This document shows positions 40,763 to 49,897 of a stretch of 64,000 nucleotides of DNA, in pieces (position 1 is the stretch's first letter; each line of letters opens with the position of its first letter). The DNA comes from Pseudomonas sp. UBA5706 (GTDB taxonomy: Bacteria; Pseudomonadota; Gammaproteobacteria; Pseudomonadales; Pseudomonadaceae): positions 72,059-136,058 of the forward strand of contig NZ_DIHC01000042.1 in assembly GCF_002419965.1 (NCBI RefSeq). The letters are read 5' to 3'. Position numbers and translations under genes: made by a program. The notes below the pieces were generated by a model, which did not search any database, was not told the origin of the DNA, and worked only from the letters and a program-made list of their open reading frames with translations.

Positions 40763-43429
40763 ATGGCTACCACCCTCGATACGGTTTCCTCCCTCTATAA
40801 ACAGATTCTCGGGCGCGACGCCGCCAGCAGTGAAGCCGCCTACTGGGTCAGCCGTATCGACAGCGCCGTGGAAAGCGTTGCCGAGGTCGTCTGGGCCTTC
40901 ACCGCATCCGATGAAGCGGCGAGCAACGTCGCGCCGATCGTCAATCTTTACTTCAGTGCATTTGGCCGCGTGCCTGACGCTGCCGGGCTGCAGTATTGGC
41001 TCAATGCGCATCACAACGGCATGAGTCTTGGCGGCATCGCCCAGGCCTTCACCCAGTCCGCCGAATTCGCCCAGGCCGCCAGCGCGCAAGACGAAAGCTT
41101 CCTGACCTCGTTGTATCAGAACGCGCTGGGGCGCACGCCGGATGCTGCGGGCTTGAGCTATTGGATCGAGCAACTGGCCAATGGTCTGAGCCGGGATCAG
41201 GTGCTGTCGGCGATCAGCGCTTCTGCGCAAAGCCAATCGGCGACTGGGGTGACAACCCAGATCGTACTCGCCTATAACGGCCTGCTGGGTCGTTCGCCAT
41301 CGCAAGCCGAAATCCACGACATTATGCAGAGTCAGAGCGGTAAGTCTTCCGCCGAGCTGATCAAGGACACCGCCAACGCTCTGCTTGCAGGCGGTGGCAC
41401 TGCGCCGACCCCGCCAGGCATCCCCACGGCACCTGCCACGCCGACCGAGACGACGTTCACGCCAATCAAGGGCAGCCTGGCCGGATCGTCCGACGCCTCC
41501 GGGGCCGTCGCGCTGGACGGCAAATACATGATCGTGGGCGATGACGAAGCCAGCGTGTTGCGCGTCTATGATCGCGCGGGCGGCGACGCCCTGGTGGAAT
41601 GGGACTACAGCGACGCCATCGGCAGCGCGGGCGAACTGGACCTGGAAGCGCTGACCCTGGTCGGCGATAGCCTTTACGTCACCGGTTCTCACAGCAACAC
41701 CAAAAAAGGCGTCGACGCTGACAGTCGCGAGATCGTGTTCAGCGTGAAAGTCAGCGGAACCGGCGTCAGCACGCAGTTCGCCTATCAAGGCAAGTTCACC
41801 GGGTTCGAAGCAGCGCTGGTGGCGTGGGACGAAAGTGGCAGCAGTGGCAAGCCAGCCGGTTACTTTGGCTTTGCGGCCTCGTCGGATCCGGGGCTGGCGC
41901 CAGAAAACACCAACGGCTTTTCCATCGAAGGGATGACGACATCTGTCGATAACAGCGAATTGTGGCTGGGCTTTCGCGCCCCTCAGACCGACACCGTCAC
42001 CCGCGATAAGGCGTTGATCGTGCCGGTGGATAATTACCTGGCGTTGCTCGATCACAGCGCCACCACCCCGGTCTTCGGGGAGGCTATCGAGCTGAACCTG
42101 GGCGGCCGCGGTATCCGCTCCATCGACAAGGCCATCGATGGCAGCGGTTATCTGATCGTGGCCGGGCCGTCTGGTGTTGCGAGCGCGGACGTGACTCACG
42201 ACTTTCGCCTGTACACCTGGGACGGCAAGGCCAGCAGCGCCCCTGTCGAGCTTGACAACAACCTCGACGCGTTGCTTAAGGCAACAGGTGGCAGCTTCGA
42301 ATCCATCGTCTCGCCGGCCAGCATAAAGCCGGGCACGCAGGTCCAGCTGTTGCAGGATAACGGCGACACGATCTGGCCGGGCCAGACCAGCGCCTCCAAG
42401 GATCTCGACCCGGCGGACCAGCACTTCCTTGGCAACCTCATCACGCTGGGTTCGCCGGTAACCGACACGACCGCGCCGTTGCTGATGAAGGCTTCCCCCG
42501 ACGACGGGGGCACGGGTGTTGCCGTCAGCAGTTCGCTGTCCCTGATCTTCGATGAGGGCGTGGCCCTCGGTGTCGGCACCCTGCAATTGCAGGACGCCAA
42601 CGGCAACACCGTACAGACGTTCAAGTTGGGTGATACGGGGGTCAAAATCGATTACAACAAAATTACCCTCCAGCCGGCCGACAAACTCACGTTCAGCAGC
42701 AACTATAAGCTGGTGATCAGCGCCGACGCGGTTACCGATCATTCGGGCAACGCGCTGGCAGGCAAAACCATCAGTTTCACCACCGGTGAGGTGCCGCATT
42801 ACGAGGTACTGATCACCGAGGTGAACTCAAATGCTGTCGCAGGCGACTTCTTCGAGGTCTACAACTACGGCTCGACCCCGCTCGACCTGAGCGGCTGGAG
42901 AATGAACGACGAGGCGGGCACGTTCAGCGACGCAACGGGCCTGCCCGCCAACCTGACACTGGCTGCGGGCCAGAGTTTGCTGGTGGCTTCGGTGAAGGAC
43001 GCTGACTTCGCGGCATTCAAGACGGCGTGGGGCCTGGACGATCGAGCGAACGTCATCAGTATCGACGGCCCCGGCCTTGGCAAGGCCGATGCGGTGGTGC
43101 TGTTCGATGCCAATGGAAACGTGGCAACCGCCTTCAATTACGATGCTGCCAGCGTGAAGGCCAGTGACGGCACGGTTATCACGCAGTCCCTTGCAACGAA
43201 TGCATTCACCAATGGCGCCCATGCGGGTGCGGCCTATGGCAGCACTGCAACGGCCTCGGCGGTATGGGACGGCGTATCGACCGCCAATGCGCACTACATT
43301 GGCGCGGTGGCAGGGCAGTTGGGGGCTTATGCACAAGCGGGGAGTTCGACATCGGTAGGCTCGCCCGGCGTGGTCGAGATCGTGCAGACCGGGGCGACGG
43401 CGCCGCACCTTGATAGGGCGGTGGCTTGA
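40763..43429 (+). CDS. Large multidomain DUF4214-DUF3616-Ig-lamin-tail protein
   Basis: 888 residues. Domains in order: DUF4214 repeats at 1-210 (YKQILGRDAASSEAAYWVSR; YFSAFGRVPDAAGLQYWLNA; YQNALGRTPDAAGLSYWIEQ); a Pro-rich linker; a DUF3616-type beta-propeller-like domain at about 235-530 (GSLAGSSDASGAVALDGKYM); an Ig-like SbsA domain at about 570-680 (SPDDGGTGVAVSSSLSLIFD); and a lamin-tail (LTD) domain at about 690-800 (ITEVNSNAVAGDFFEVYNYG). There is no signal peptide, as is usual for DUF4214 proteins sent out by type I secretion; no secretion genes are adjacent. Probably surface or secreted. A 688-codon antisense frame overlaps it but is a GC artefact. Confidence 0.85.
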   Translation: MATTLDTVSSLYKQILGRDAASSEAAYWVSRIDSAVESVAEVVWAFTASDEAASNVAPIVNLYFSAFGRVPDAAGLQYWLNAHHNGMSLGGIAQAFTQSAEFAQAASAQDESFLTSLYQNALGRTPDAAGLSYWIEQLANGLSRDQVLSAISASAQSQSATGVTTQIVLAYNGLLGRSPSQAEIHDIMQSQSGKSSAELIKDTANALLAGGGTAPTPPGIPTAPATPTETTFTPIKGSLAGSSDASGAVALDGKYMIVGDDEASVLRVYDRAGGDALVEWDYSDAIGSAGELDLEALTLVGDSLYVTGSHSNTKKGVDADSREIVFSVKVSGTGVSTQFAYQGKFTGFEAALVAWDESGSSGKPAGYFGFAASSDPGLAPENTNGFSIEGMTTSVDNSELWLGFRAPQTDTVTRDKALIVPVDNYLALLDHSATTPVFGEAIELNLGGRGIRSIDKAIDGSGYLIVAGPSGVASADVTHDFRLYTWDGKASSAPVELDNNLDALLKATGGSFESIVSPASIKPGTQVQLLQDNGDTIWPGQTSASKDLDPADQHFLGNLITLGSPVTDTTAPLLMKASPDDGGTGVAVSSSLSLIFDEGVALGVGTLQLQDANGNTVQTFKLGDTGVKIDYNKITLQPADKLTFSSNYKLVISADAVTDHSGNALAGKTISFTTGEVPHYEVLITEVNSNAVAGDFFEVYNYGSTPLDLSGWRMNDEAGTFSDATGLPANLTLAAGQSLLVASVKDADFAAFKTAWGLDDRANVISIDGPGLGKADAVVLFDANGNVATAFNYDAASVKASDGTVITQSLATNAFTNGAHAGAAYGSTATASAVWDGVSTANAHYIGAVAGQLGAYAQAGSSTSVGSPGVVEIVQTGATAPHLDRAVA

Positions 43430-43476
43430 TAGCGCGGTGGCTTGATAGGGGCTGTCGGCGCTGCCGTTAGGCAGAC

Positions 43477-43517
43477 CTGCTGCGCCTTCGGCTAGTGACT
43501 CGCCGAAGGCGCAGCAG
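43477..43517. terminator. Perfect 16-bp inverted repeat downstream of the large gene
   Basis: CTGCTGCGCCTTCGGC, a 9-base loop, GCCGAAGGCGCAGCAG. A very stable hairpin with no T-run, between convergent genes. It may slow or terminate transcription, protect the 3' end of mRNA, or be a REP-like element. Confidence 0.5.
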
Positions 43518-43607
43518 TCCAGACGTTACGAAGGATCTAAACCAACAGCGCTCGAAACGACGGCTGACACCCCCAAACAGCGCCCCAGGTGCAACGCTCA
43601 TCAAACA

Positions 43608-44051
43608 TCACGCTTCGGCCAACTGCGCCTCGTACTCCTTCACATACTGCCCGGCGAGTGCTTGTTTCTGCTGTTCATCCAGCAGCTTTCCGGCCAACTG
43701 AAAGAATTTGTGCTCTTCTTCCTTAAGATGATGATGCACCTTATCCGACAGCTTCTTCGCTGTCGCCAGCCAGGACGGGCTGGACATCTCGGTTTCGTCC
43801 AGTGTCTCCATCAACTCGTCCATTTCATGATGCTCGGAAATGGCATGGCGGCTCAGGTCAACACCGTTGTCGTACTGCATCAGGGGTATATAGAAAAAAC
43901 GCTCCTCCGCAGTTTCGTGCGCCTGCAGCTCGGCTTTGAGCTGTCCATAGGCTTCGACGCGCTCCTGGTTTTCCCCATGGGTTTTAACCAGCGCCTCGGC
44001 ATAGCCGCGCTGGCGTTCATGGCTTTCTCTTAAGGCTTCGAAGATATTCAC
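43608..44051 (-). CDS. Hemerythrin HHE-domain protein
   Basis: A 147-residue four-helix hemerythrin-like protein: NIFEALRESHERQRGYAEAL, AHETAEERFFYIPLM, SEHHEMDELMETLDE, VHHHLKEEEHKFFQLAG. The His and Glu residues of the di-iron site are all visible. GTG 44051 follows a GAGGAAG site and gives the family start; the longer frame to 44198 is not conserved in character. Binds oxygen, iron or NO. Confidence 0.88.
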   Translation of the reverse strand: MNIFEALRESHERQRGYAEALVKTHGENQERVEAYGQLKAELQAHETAEERFFYIPLMQYDNGVDLSRHAISEHHEMDELMETLDETEMSSPSWLATAKKLSDKVHHHLKEEEHKFFQLAGKLLDEQQKQALAGQYVKEYEAQLAEA

Positions 44052-44270
44052 AAGGGCTTCCTCAATCGGGGTCAGGTTCGGTGCATATCCTAGACCTCGA
44101 CTGAGCAGCTGTCGTTCACAGGGGGAAGTGGCATAAGCATAGATCCATACGTTTCTTTCATAATTTTTGGCAGTTTTTATAATCAAAACGACTTTCATCT
44201 TCTGCGCTCATGCTTTTCAGGCCTGAATGCGTCATCTATCCGGCTCTCTCTTTTTATTCCAAGGATCGCC

Positions 44271-45224
44271 ATGTCGCTACGCAAACTCATCGTCGCTTCT
44301 GCATTATTGCTGGCGACGGTCACGGCACACGCCGAGCAAGTCATCAACATCGGATACCAGCGCTCTTCAACGCTGTGGATCTTGCTCAAGAATGACGGCC
44401 AGCTGGAGCAGCGGCTCAAGCCATTGGGCTTTACCGTCAATTGGCATGAATTCAGCAGCGGTCTGTTGAGCGCAATGAACGCGGGGAGCGTGGACCTGCA
44501 CGCTGACGTGGCCGACGCGTTTGCGCTGTTCACTCAGGCAGCCAACACACCGCTGACTTACTACGCGCGAGAAAATCCATCACCGACTGCTCAAGCGATC
44601 ATCGTGCAGGACGGTTCGCCGATCCGCAGCGTCGCGGATCTGAAGGGTAAGTCGGTTGCAGTCTCCAAAGGCTCGGGTAGCAACTTCCTGCTCATTTCTG
44701 CGCTTAAGAAAGCGGGTCTGACTCTGGCCGACATTAAGCCGGTATACCTGGAGGCGCCCGACGGTGTGGCGGCGTTCTCCAGCGGCAACGTCGATGCATG
44801 GGCAATCTGGGACCCGTTCCTGGCGACCCAGCAACGCGAGCACCACGTGCGTGTATTGGCTGATGGCACCGATGGCGTTGCCAACTACAACCGTTTCTAT
44901 GTGGCCAACACCCGCTTTGCCAAGGCTCATCCTGAGGTACTGCAAGTGGTCTTCGACACCCTTCATCAGGCCGGCCAGTGGGTCAAGGGCCACCCGCAGG
45001 AAGCGGCGAAGAACCTTGCGCCGCTGTGGGGCAACATCCCGCCTGGAACCGTGGAGCTGGCCAATAGCCGCCGCAGCTATGACATCGTCCCGGTCAAGAT
45101 CGACGAATTGGTCGAGCAGCAACGCATCGCCGATTATTACTACGAGGCGAAGTTGATTCCCAAGCCTCTGAAGATTTCCGATATTTCGGTTTGGGTTCCG
45201 CAAGCCAAGCCCACATCCGAATAA
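44271..45224 (+). CDS. SsuA-like sulfonate-binding periplasmic protein
   Basis: A 317-residue NMT1/SsuA-family binding protein: signal peptide ending VTAHAE, then INIGYQRSSTLWILLKNDGQ, DLKGKSVAVSKGSGSNFLLI and VDAWAIWDPFLATQQREHHV. Captures aliphatic sulfonates. It lies 15 bp before a flavin monooxygenase; no permease or ATPase gene is adjacent, so it must use a transporter encoded elsewhere. Confidence 0.88.
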   Translation: MSLRKLIVASALLLATVTAHAEQVINIGYQRSSTLWILLKNDGQLEQRLKPLGFTVNWHEFSSGLLSAMNAGSVDLHADVADAFALFTQAANTPLTYYARENPSPTAQAIIVQDGSPIRSVADLKGKSVAVSKGSGSNFLLISALKKAGLTLADIKPVYLEAPDGVAAFSSGNVDAWAIWDPFLATQQREHHVRVLADGTDGVANYNRFYVANTRFAKAHPEVLQVVFDTLHQAGQWVKGHPQEAAKNLAPLWGNIPPGTVELANSRRSYDIVPVKIDELVEQQRIADYYYEAKLIPKPLKISDISVWVPQAKPTSE

Positions 45225-45239
45225 GGCAGGAGAACGATC

Positions 45240-46565
45240 ATGAGCCGTCAAATTCACCTGTCTGCCTTTCTCTTGACCGGTCCGGTCATTCACAGTCACG
45301 CGGCCTGGCGTCACCCGGAAACGCTGGGCAACTACCTTGATCCCGAGTACTACGCGCGTACGGCACGGGTGGTGGAAGAGGGGTTGTTCGACTTTCTGTT
45401 CTTTGCCGATCGCCTGGCCGTCGGCGATCAAATGGGCGGTTCGCGGGATCTGGCGCTGCGTTACGGCGCGCAGGATGCAACGCGGCTGGACCCGCTGCCG
45501 ATCCTCTCGTACCTGGTCGGGCAGACCCGCAAGCTGGGACTGGGCGCAACCCGGTCGACCACCTACTACGAACCCGCGCATATCGCTCGGGAGTTCGCTA
45601 CCCTCGATCATCTGTCTAGGGGGCGCGCGGCCTGGAACATCGTCACCTCGATGAACGACAGCGAAGGGCGCCTGTTCGGCAAGGACAAGCATCTTGAGCA
45701 CGACTTGCGTTACGACCGCGCCGATGAGTTCGTCGAAGTTGCGCTGAAGCTCTGGCGCAGCTGGGCGCCGGGCGCTTTGAAGCTTGACCGCGAGAGTGGC
45801 GTGCTGGCCGATCCCGACAAAATCACCTCCGTGCAGCATCAGGGCGAGTGGTTCAAGGTCGAAGGCCCGTTGAACATTCCGCGTACACCACAGGGCAGGC
45901 CGGTACTGATTCAGGCAGGCTCGTCGGGGCGGGGTCGGCGCTTCGGTGCGCGTTGGGCCGAAGCGATCTTCACCATTCATCCGCACCTCAAAGCCATGCA
46001 GGCCTTTCGCGAGGACGTGCGTGGGCAGGTGCAGCAGCAGGGGCGTGCAGCTGACAGTTGCAAGGTGCTGACCGCCGTGATGCCGTTCATCGGTGGCAGC
46101 GAGGCCGAGGCCCGTGCCAAACGCGATAAGCACAACGCCCTGGCGCGCCCTGAGCTGGGGTTGGTCACACTGGCCTCGCAGCTGAATGTCGATCTCTCGC
46201 CTTTCGCGCTGTCCTCGACCCTGGCCGAAATTGCCCAAGCGCCGTCGATCCATCCGGCGGCGGCGGAAAAACTGTTGATGCAAGGGGCAGACACCACGCT
46301 GGAGGAACTGGGCAGGATCTTCGCCAGCAGCGTGCGCGTGCCGCAACTGGTGGGCACCGGCGCACAGATTGCCGATCAACTGGCCGAGCTGTTCACCCAG
46401 GGCGGCTGTGACGGTTTCGTGATTTCCCCGGCGTATCTGCCGGGGTCGTTCAGTGAATTCGTCGAAAGCGTGATCCCGCATCTGCAGCGTAAAGGGCTGT
46501 TCCGCACGGCCTACGAAGGCTCGACCTTGCGTGAGCATCTGGGGCTCGCCGCGCTGGAGGATTGA
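45240..46565 (+). CDS. LLM-class FMN-dependent monooxygenase (NtaA/DszA-type)
   Basis: A 441-residue bacterial-luciferase-fold monooxygenase of the NtaA/SnaA/DszA branch: ATRSTTYYEPAHIAREFATL, LSRGRAAWNIVTSMNDSEGR, YDRADEFVEVALKLW and QAGSSGRGRRFGARWAEAIF are the usual family blocks. It uses FMNH2 from a separate reductase to oxidise sulfonates or other sulfur or nitrogen compounds. An operon with the SsuA-like gene points to sulfur scavenging. Confidence 0.9.
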   Translation: MSRQIHLSAFLLTGPVIHSHAAWRHPETLGNYLDPEYYARTARVVEEGLFDFLFFADRLAVGDQMGGSRDLALRYGAQDATRLDPLPILSYLVGQTRKLGLGATRSTTYYEPAHIAREFATLDHLSRGRAAWNIVTSMNDSEGRLFGKDKHLEHDLRYDRADEFVEVALKLWRSWAPGALKLDRESGVLADPDKITSVQHQGEWFKVEGPLNIPRTPQGRPVLIQAGSSGRGRRFGARWAEAIFTIHPHLKAMQAFREDVRGQVQQQGRAADSCKVLTAVMPFIGGSEAEARAKRDKHNALARPELGLVTLASQLNVDLSPFALSSTLAEIAQAPSIHPAAAEKLLMQGADTTLEELGRIFASSVRVPQLVGTGAQIADQLAELFTQGGCDGFVISPAYLPGSFSEFVESVIPHLQRKGLFRTAYEGSTLREHLGLAALED

Positions 46566-46603
46566 ACGCGCGGCATCGTGCTGTAACCCAGCGACGCAAG
46601 TTC

Positions 46604-46691
46604 TGTGGGAGTGAATTCAGTTGCGATTGGCCGGTACGGTTCATGTCCCCCTATCGCTTTGCATATACTTCGCGAATGAATTCGCTTCCCA
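46604..46691. repeat. Pair of inverted REP elements
   Basis: TGTGGGAGTGAATTCAGTTG at 46604 and its inverted relative CGCGAATGAATTCGCTTCCC ending at 46691, typical of Pseudomonas REP sequences, about 45 bp apart. They occupy the first half of the 293-bp gap before the hydrolase gene. Confidence 0.65.
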
Positions 46692-46858
46692 GGTCGGTCC
46701 GCCATCGCTTGCCCGTGCTGCGGCTCCCGGGAAAAAGCGCATATAAATCTGCACCCCGTACAGCGATCCGACAGCGTCCCCTGATCGATTGCGGGCTGAC
46801 ATCCCAAACCTGCTGCGTATGATAGGCCCGACGTTTTCTCTCAAGGGGCCCGTTCTCA

Positions 46859-47584
46859 ATGATGAAGTTTTTCGCCGCGCTGCTCTGTGTGTTCACAGGC
46901 TTCGCCCACGCCGAACCTGCACTGCTCACGGATCTGGCCTTGCCTTATCTGGCTGCCGCACCGGCAGACTCCAAAGACAAACCGCTGATCATCTTCCTGC
47001 ACGGCTATGGCAGTAACGAACGCGACCTGTTCAGCATCAAGGACGAGCTGCCGCAGGATTACACCTACCTTTCCGTGCGTGCGCCCGCCGAGGTCGATGG
47101 GGGTGGCTACAAGTGGTTCACCCAGGACACCGATCAAGCCGAGTATGAAGGCGTGACCAGTGATGTGGACAAAAGCACCGACAGCCTCAGGACCTTCATC
47201 CAGCAGGCGACCGAAAAGTACGCCACGCAGCCGGACAAAGTGATTCTGGTGGGCTTCAGTCAGGGCGCGATGATGAGCTATCAGATCGGCCTGCAGTATC
47301 CGCAACTGGTGCGCGGCATTGCGCCGCTGAGCGGCAAGATCCTCGCCGCGCTCAAGGCCCGGCTGAAACCGGATGATCAGCTCAAGCCGCTGAACGTGTT
47401 CATCGGCCATGGGGCGGCGGATAACCGCGTGCCGTTCTCCGGCGCCACCGAAGCGCAGACCCTGCTGGAAAATCTGCTCATCAGCCCCGAATTCCACGCT
47501 TATGCGGGGGCAGGGCATACCATCACGTCGGCGGAAGTAGGGGATTTGAACGCGTGGATTGAGCAGACGCTGGCGGCTCACTGA
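46859..47584 (+). CDS. Secreted alpha/beta hydrolase (carboxylesterase/phospholipase-like)
   Basis: A 241-residue protein with a signal peptide (MMKFFAALLCVFTGFAHAEP), oxyanion block LIIFLHGYGSNERDLFSI, nucleophile VILVGFSQGAMMSYQIGLQY (G-F-S-Q-G), Asp in GHGAADNRVPF and His in AGAGHTITSAEV. A complete catalytic triad of the LPL2/YpfH-type esterases. Periplasmic. Substrate unknown. Confidence 0.9.
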   Translation: MMKFFAALLCVFTGFAHAEPALLTDLALPYLAAAPADSKDKPLIIFLHGYGSNERDLFSIKDELPQDYTYLSVRAPAEVDGGGYKWFTQDTDQAEYEGVTSDVDKSTDSLRTFIQQATEKYATQPDKVILVGFSQGAMMSYQIGLQYPQLVRGIAPLSGKILAALKARLKPDDQLKPLNVFIGHGAADNRVPFSGATEAQTLLENLLISPEFHAYAGAGHTITSAEVGDLNAWIEQTLAAH

Positions 47585-47730
47585 CGGTCTTCTGCAGCCG
47601 CACGGCCTGCCAACGGTTTTTCGGACGTCGCCGTCGGTAAGCCGGAAGGCTGCATGACGGGCTGGTCAGCTACGGATGTCGACAAGTCTTGTCGCAAATG
47701 CCGACAGGGTCCCTGTGCCCAACCGATCGA

Positions 47731-48585
47731 TCACAACCCCTGACTCCCCCGAATCAACTCATATGCCCGGCGCGCCAGCGGGTTGACCGTGTTGGGGCGG
47801 ATCCACAAGTGATACGTCACGTCCGGCATTCGCGGCAGGCCATCGGCTTCGCCCAGTACACGCATGTCCGGCCCCAGCATTTCCATACTGCGGGCCGTCA
47901 CGCCCAGCCCGGCGCGAGTGGCGGCCTTGATGCCGATCAGGTTCGAGGCCAGGTACGCCTGGCGCCAGGCAATGTTCGCCCGCTCCAGCGCCTCGATGGC
48001 ATAGCGCCGATAGATGCTTGGCTCGTCCACCAGAATCAGCGGCATCGGCTCGTTTGGCACATGCTGGTACTGCGCCGAACAGATCCACCACACTGGCGAG
48101 GTGCGCAAGGCGAAGCCTTCAAGGCTGGGGTCTTCGCGTGTGGAAATCACCATGTCGACCTTGCCGCGGTGCAGATCATCCATCAGAAACGGGCTGCGAC
48201 CCACGTCGATTTCCAGGCGCAGTTTCGGAGCTGATCGGGCGATGTGGCTGAGGATCGGCGGCAGGATGGTGTCGGCGATGTCGTGAGGCGAGCCGATCCG
48301 CAGCACCCCGCTGAGGTTGCTTTCCCTGAGCGAACTGAGCGCATCGTCATTGAGCGAGAGCATTTGCCGGGCATGACGCAAGAGCTGGCGCCCGGCCTCG
48401 GTGAGCTGCTTGTGCCGACCCTGCTTCTGGAACAGGCTGACGCCAATCTGCTGTTCCAGGCGTTGCATGTGTTGGGTCACCGACGACTGCGTGCGCGAAA
48501 GCCGGGCGCCGGCGCCAGCGAAGCTGTGGTGATCGACGACGGCGACGAAGGTGCGCAGCAGTTCGAGGTCGAGCGTGGTGGGCAT
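47731..48585 (-). CDS. LysR-type transcriptional regulator
   Basis: A 284-residue LysR protein: HTH at 20-40 (FAGAGARLSRTQSSVTQHMQ), then an effector domain (GVLRIGSPHDIADTILPPIL; GKVDMVISTREDPSLEGFAL). It diverges from the binding-protein gene at 49015 across a 430-bp gap and is the probable regulator of the 49-57 kb sulfur cluster. Confidence 0.92.
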   Translation of the reverse strand: MPTTLDLELLRTFVAVVDHHSFAGAGARLSRTQSSVTQHMQRLEQQIGVSLFQKQGRHKQLTEAGRQLLRHARQMLSLNDDALSSLRESNLSGVLRIGSPHDIADTILPPILSHIARSAPKLRLEIDVGRSPFLMDDLHRGKVDMVISTREDPSLEGFALRTSPVWWICSAQYQHVPNEPMPLILVDEPSIYRRYAIEALERANIAWRQAYLASNLIGIKAATRAGLGVTARSMEMLGPDMRVLGEADGLPRMPDVTYHLWIRPNTVNPLARRAYELIRGSQGL

Positions 48586-48784
48586 AGGCTATTACTCGTC
48601 AGTCAGGTCGAAATGCAATCTCTGTAGGAGACGCCGGAGATTACGACGGCAGCGAACGGGGCTGACCCGTTGCAGATGAATCGCTGGCGCCTCGCGTGCG
48701 TTCGAGCGCATGCCTCAACAAACGGGTTCAACCCTCGAAGCGCATCGGCAGCACTCTATTGCATCAGCTGAGCAGGTTAATACA

Positions 48785-48898
48785 TTACGTTGTTTTATAT
48801 TTTTTGAAGTCTTTGTTTTCAAATGTGCCAACTTTGATCAATAAAAACGCGCTTATGCCCCCCAGAGCTATCCCCGTAAACCAGAAAGTTATAACCAT
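48785..48898 (-). CDS. Possible 37-aa single-helix membrane peptide
   Basis: In the AT-rich gap between the LysR gene and the ABC cluster, a short frame reads MVITFWFTGIALGGISAF, then LLIKVGTFENKDFKKYKTT: one membrane helix and a basic tail. The ribosome site is poor. The rest of the 430-bp gap shows no other gene and should hold the divergent promoters. Confidence 0.3.
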   Translation of the reverse strand: MVITFWFTGIALGGISAFLLIKVGTFENKDFKKYKTT

Positions 48899-49014
48899 AT
48901 TTGATATTTGAATTTCCGTTGTCTGTGCCCTCTCCCTAGGATGCGCTTCATTACAAGGCGCTGACGCTACCGACGTTGCAAGCGTCGAGCCGATGATCAT
49001 TCCAGGGGAAGTCC

Positions 49015-49857
49015 ATGCCGTACACACGCCCGCCCGTTGCCCGTTTTCTGCCTTTACTCATGGGCGCTGCGCTGACCTTGGGTGCCAGCCTCGGCGCCCA
49101 GGCCGATGCCACGCTGGACAAAATTGCCGAGCGTCACCGCGTGGTGGTCGGCGTGTTGCTGTCAGGTGGGCCGTTCGGTTCCATCGACCCAAGCGATCAA
49201 AAACCCAAGGGCTTGAACGTCGACATGGCCCAAGATATCGGTCGCCAATTGGGGGCCGAGGTCGAACTGGTCCCGGTGCTGCCGGCCAACCGCGTGCAGT
49301 TCCTGCAACAGGGCAAGGTCGATTTGCTGATCGCCAACATGGAATGGACGGCAGAACGCGGCCAGCAACTGGGTTTCGTGCCCACGCCGTTTTATCGCGT
49401 GGGCGGGACGGCGGCCGTGCTCAAGGACAGCAAAATCACCCGCTGGGAAGACCTCAAGGGCCAGCCGGTTTGCACTTCGCAAGGCAGCAGCTACGTCAAA
49501 CCGCTGACCGAGTTCGGCGCACAACTCAAGGCGTTCAAGAGTTCTTCCGAATCGCTCCTGGCCTTGCGCGGCAACAACTGCGTCGCCGCCGTGCACGACG
49601 CTACGCTGATCAACCCGCTGATCGCCGACAGCGCCGAATGGAAGGACTACCGCGCAATCACCCCCGAACTCAACCCTGCGCCATCGGTGATCTGGACCCG
49701 CCCTGGCGAGGCCGATACCCAGGCCCGGCTCGACACCATTGTCAAAGGCTGGCACCGCAGCGGCTGGCTGATCGAGGGCGAAAAACGCCACCACATCACC
49801 CCGGCCTCGCCAGCGCTGGTCGAGTTGCACGACCAATTCCAGGCCGGCGGCGCGTAA
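49015..49857 (+). CDS. Amino-acid ABC transporter substrate-binding protein (copy 1)
   Basis: A 280-residue family 3 binding protein: signal peptide ending LGAQADA, then LDKIAERHRVVVGVLLSGGP, ANRVQFLQQGKVDLLIANME, and WEDLKGQPVCTSQGSSYVKP. Strongly similar to the next gene, so a tandem duplication. First gene of the cluster with two permeases and an ATPase. Ligand probably a sulfur-containing amino acid, judged by the neighbours. Confidence 0.9.
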   Translation: MPYTRPPVARFLPLLMGAALTLGASLGAQADATLDKIAERHRVVVGVLLSGGPFGSIDPSDQKPKGLNVDMAQDIGRQLGAEVELVPVLPANRVQFLQQGKVDLLIANMEWTAERGQQLGFVPTPFYRVGGTAAVLKDSKITRWEDLKGQPVCTSQGSSYVKPLTEFGAQLKAFKSSSESLLALRGNNCVAAVHDATLINPLIADSAEWKDYRAITPELNPAPSVIWTRPGEADTQARLDTIVKGWHRSGWLIEGEKRHHITPASPALVELHDQFQAGGA

Positions 49858-49897
49858 GTCGTTTCTTTCTTTCATGCACCGTACAAGGCAATCGTTC

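Noticed and set aside
40733..42799. 688-codon antisense frame opposite the large DUF4214 gene
   Set aside because: Its translation is Arg/Gly/Val/Gln-rich with no domain, and it mirrors a well-formed gene; a normal GC-skew shadow.
44580..46538. 652-codon antisense frame opposite the SsuA-like and monooxygenase genes
   Set aside because: Arg/Gln-rich low-complexity translation that mirrors two well-supported genes.
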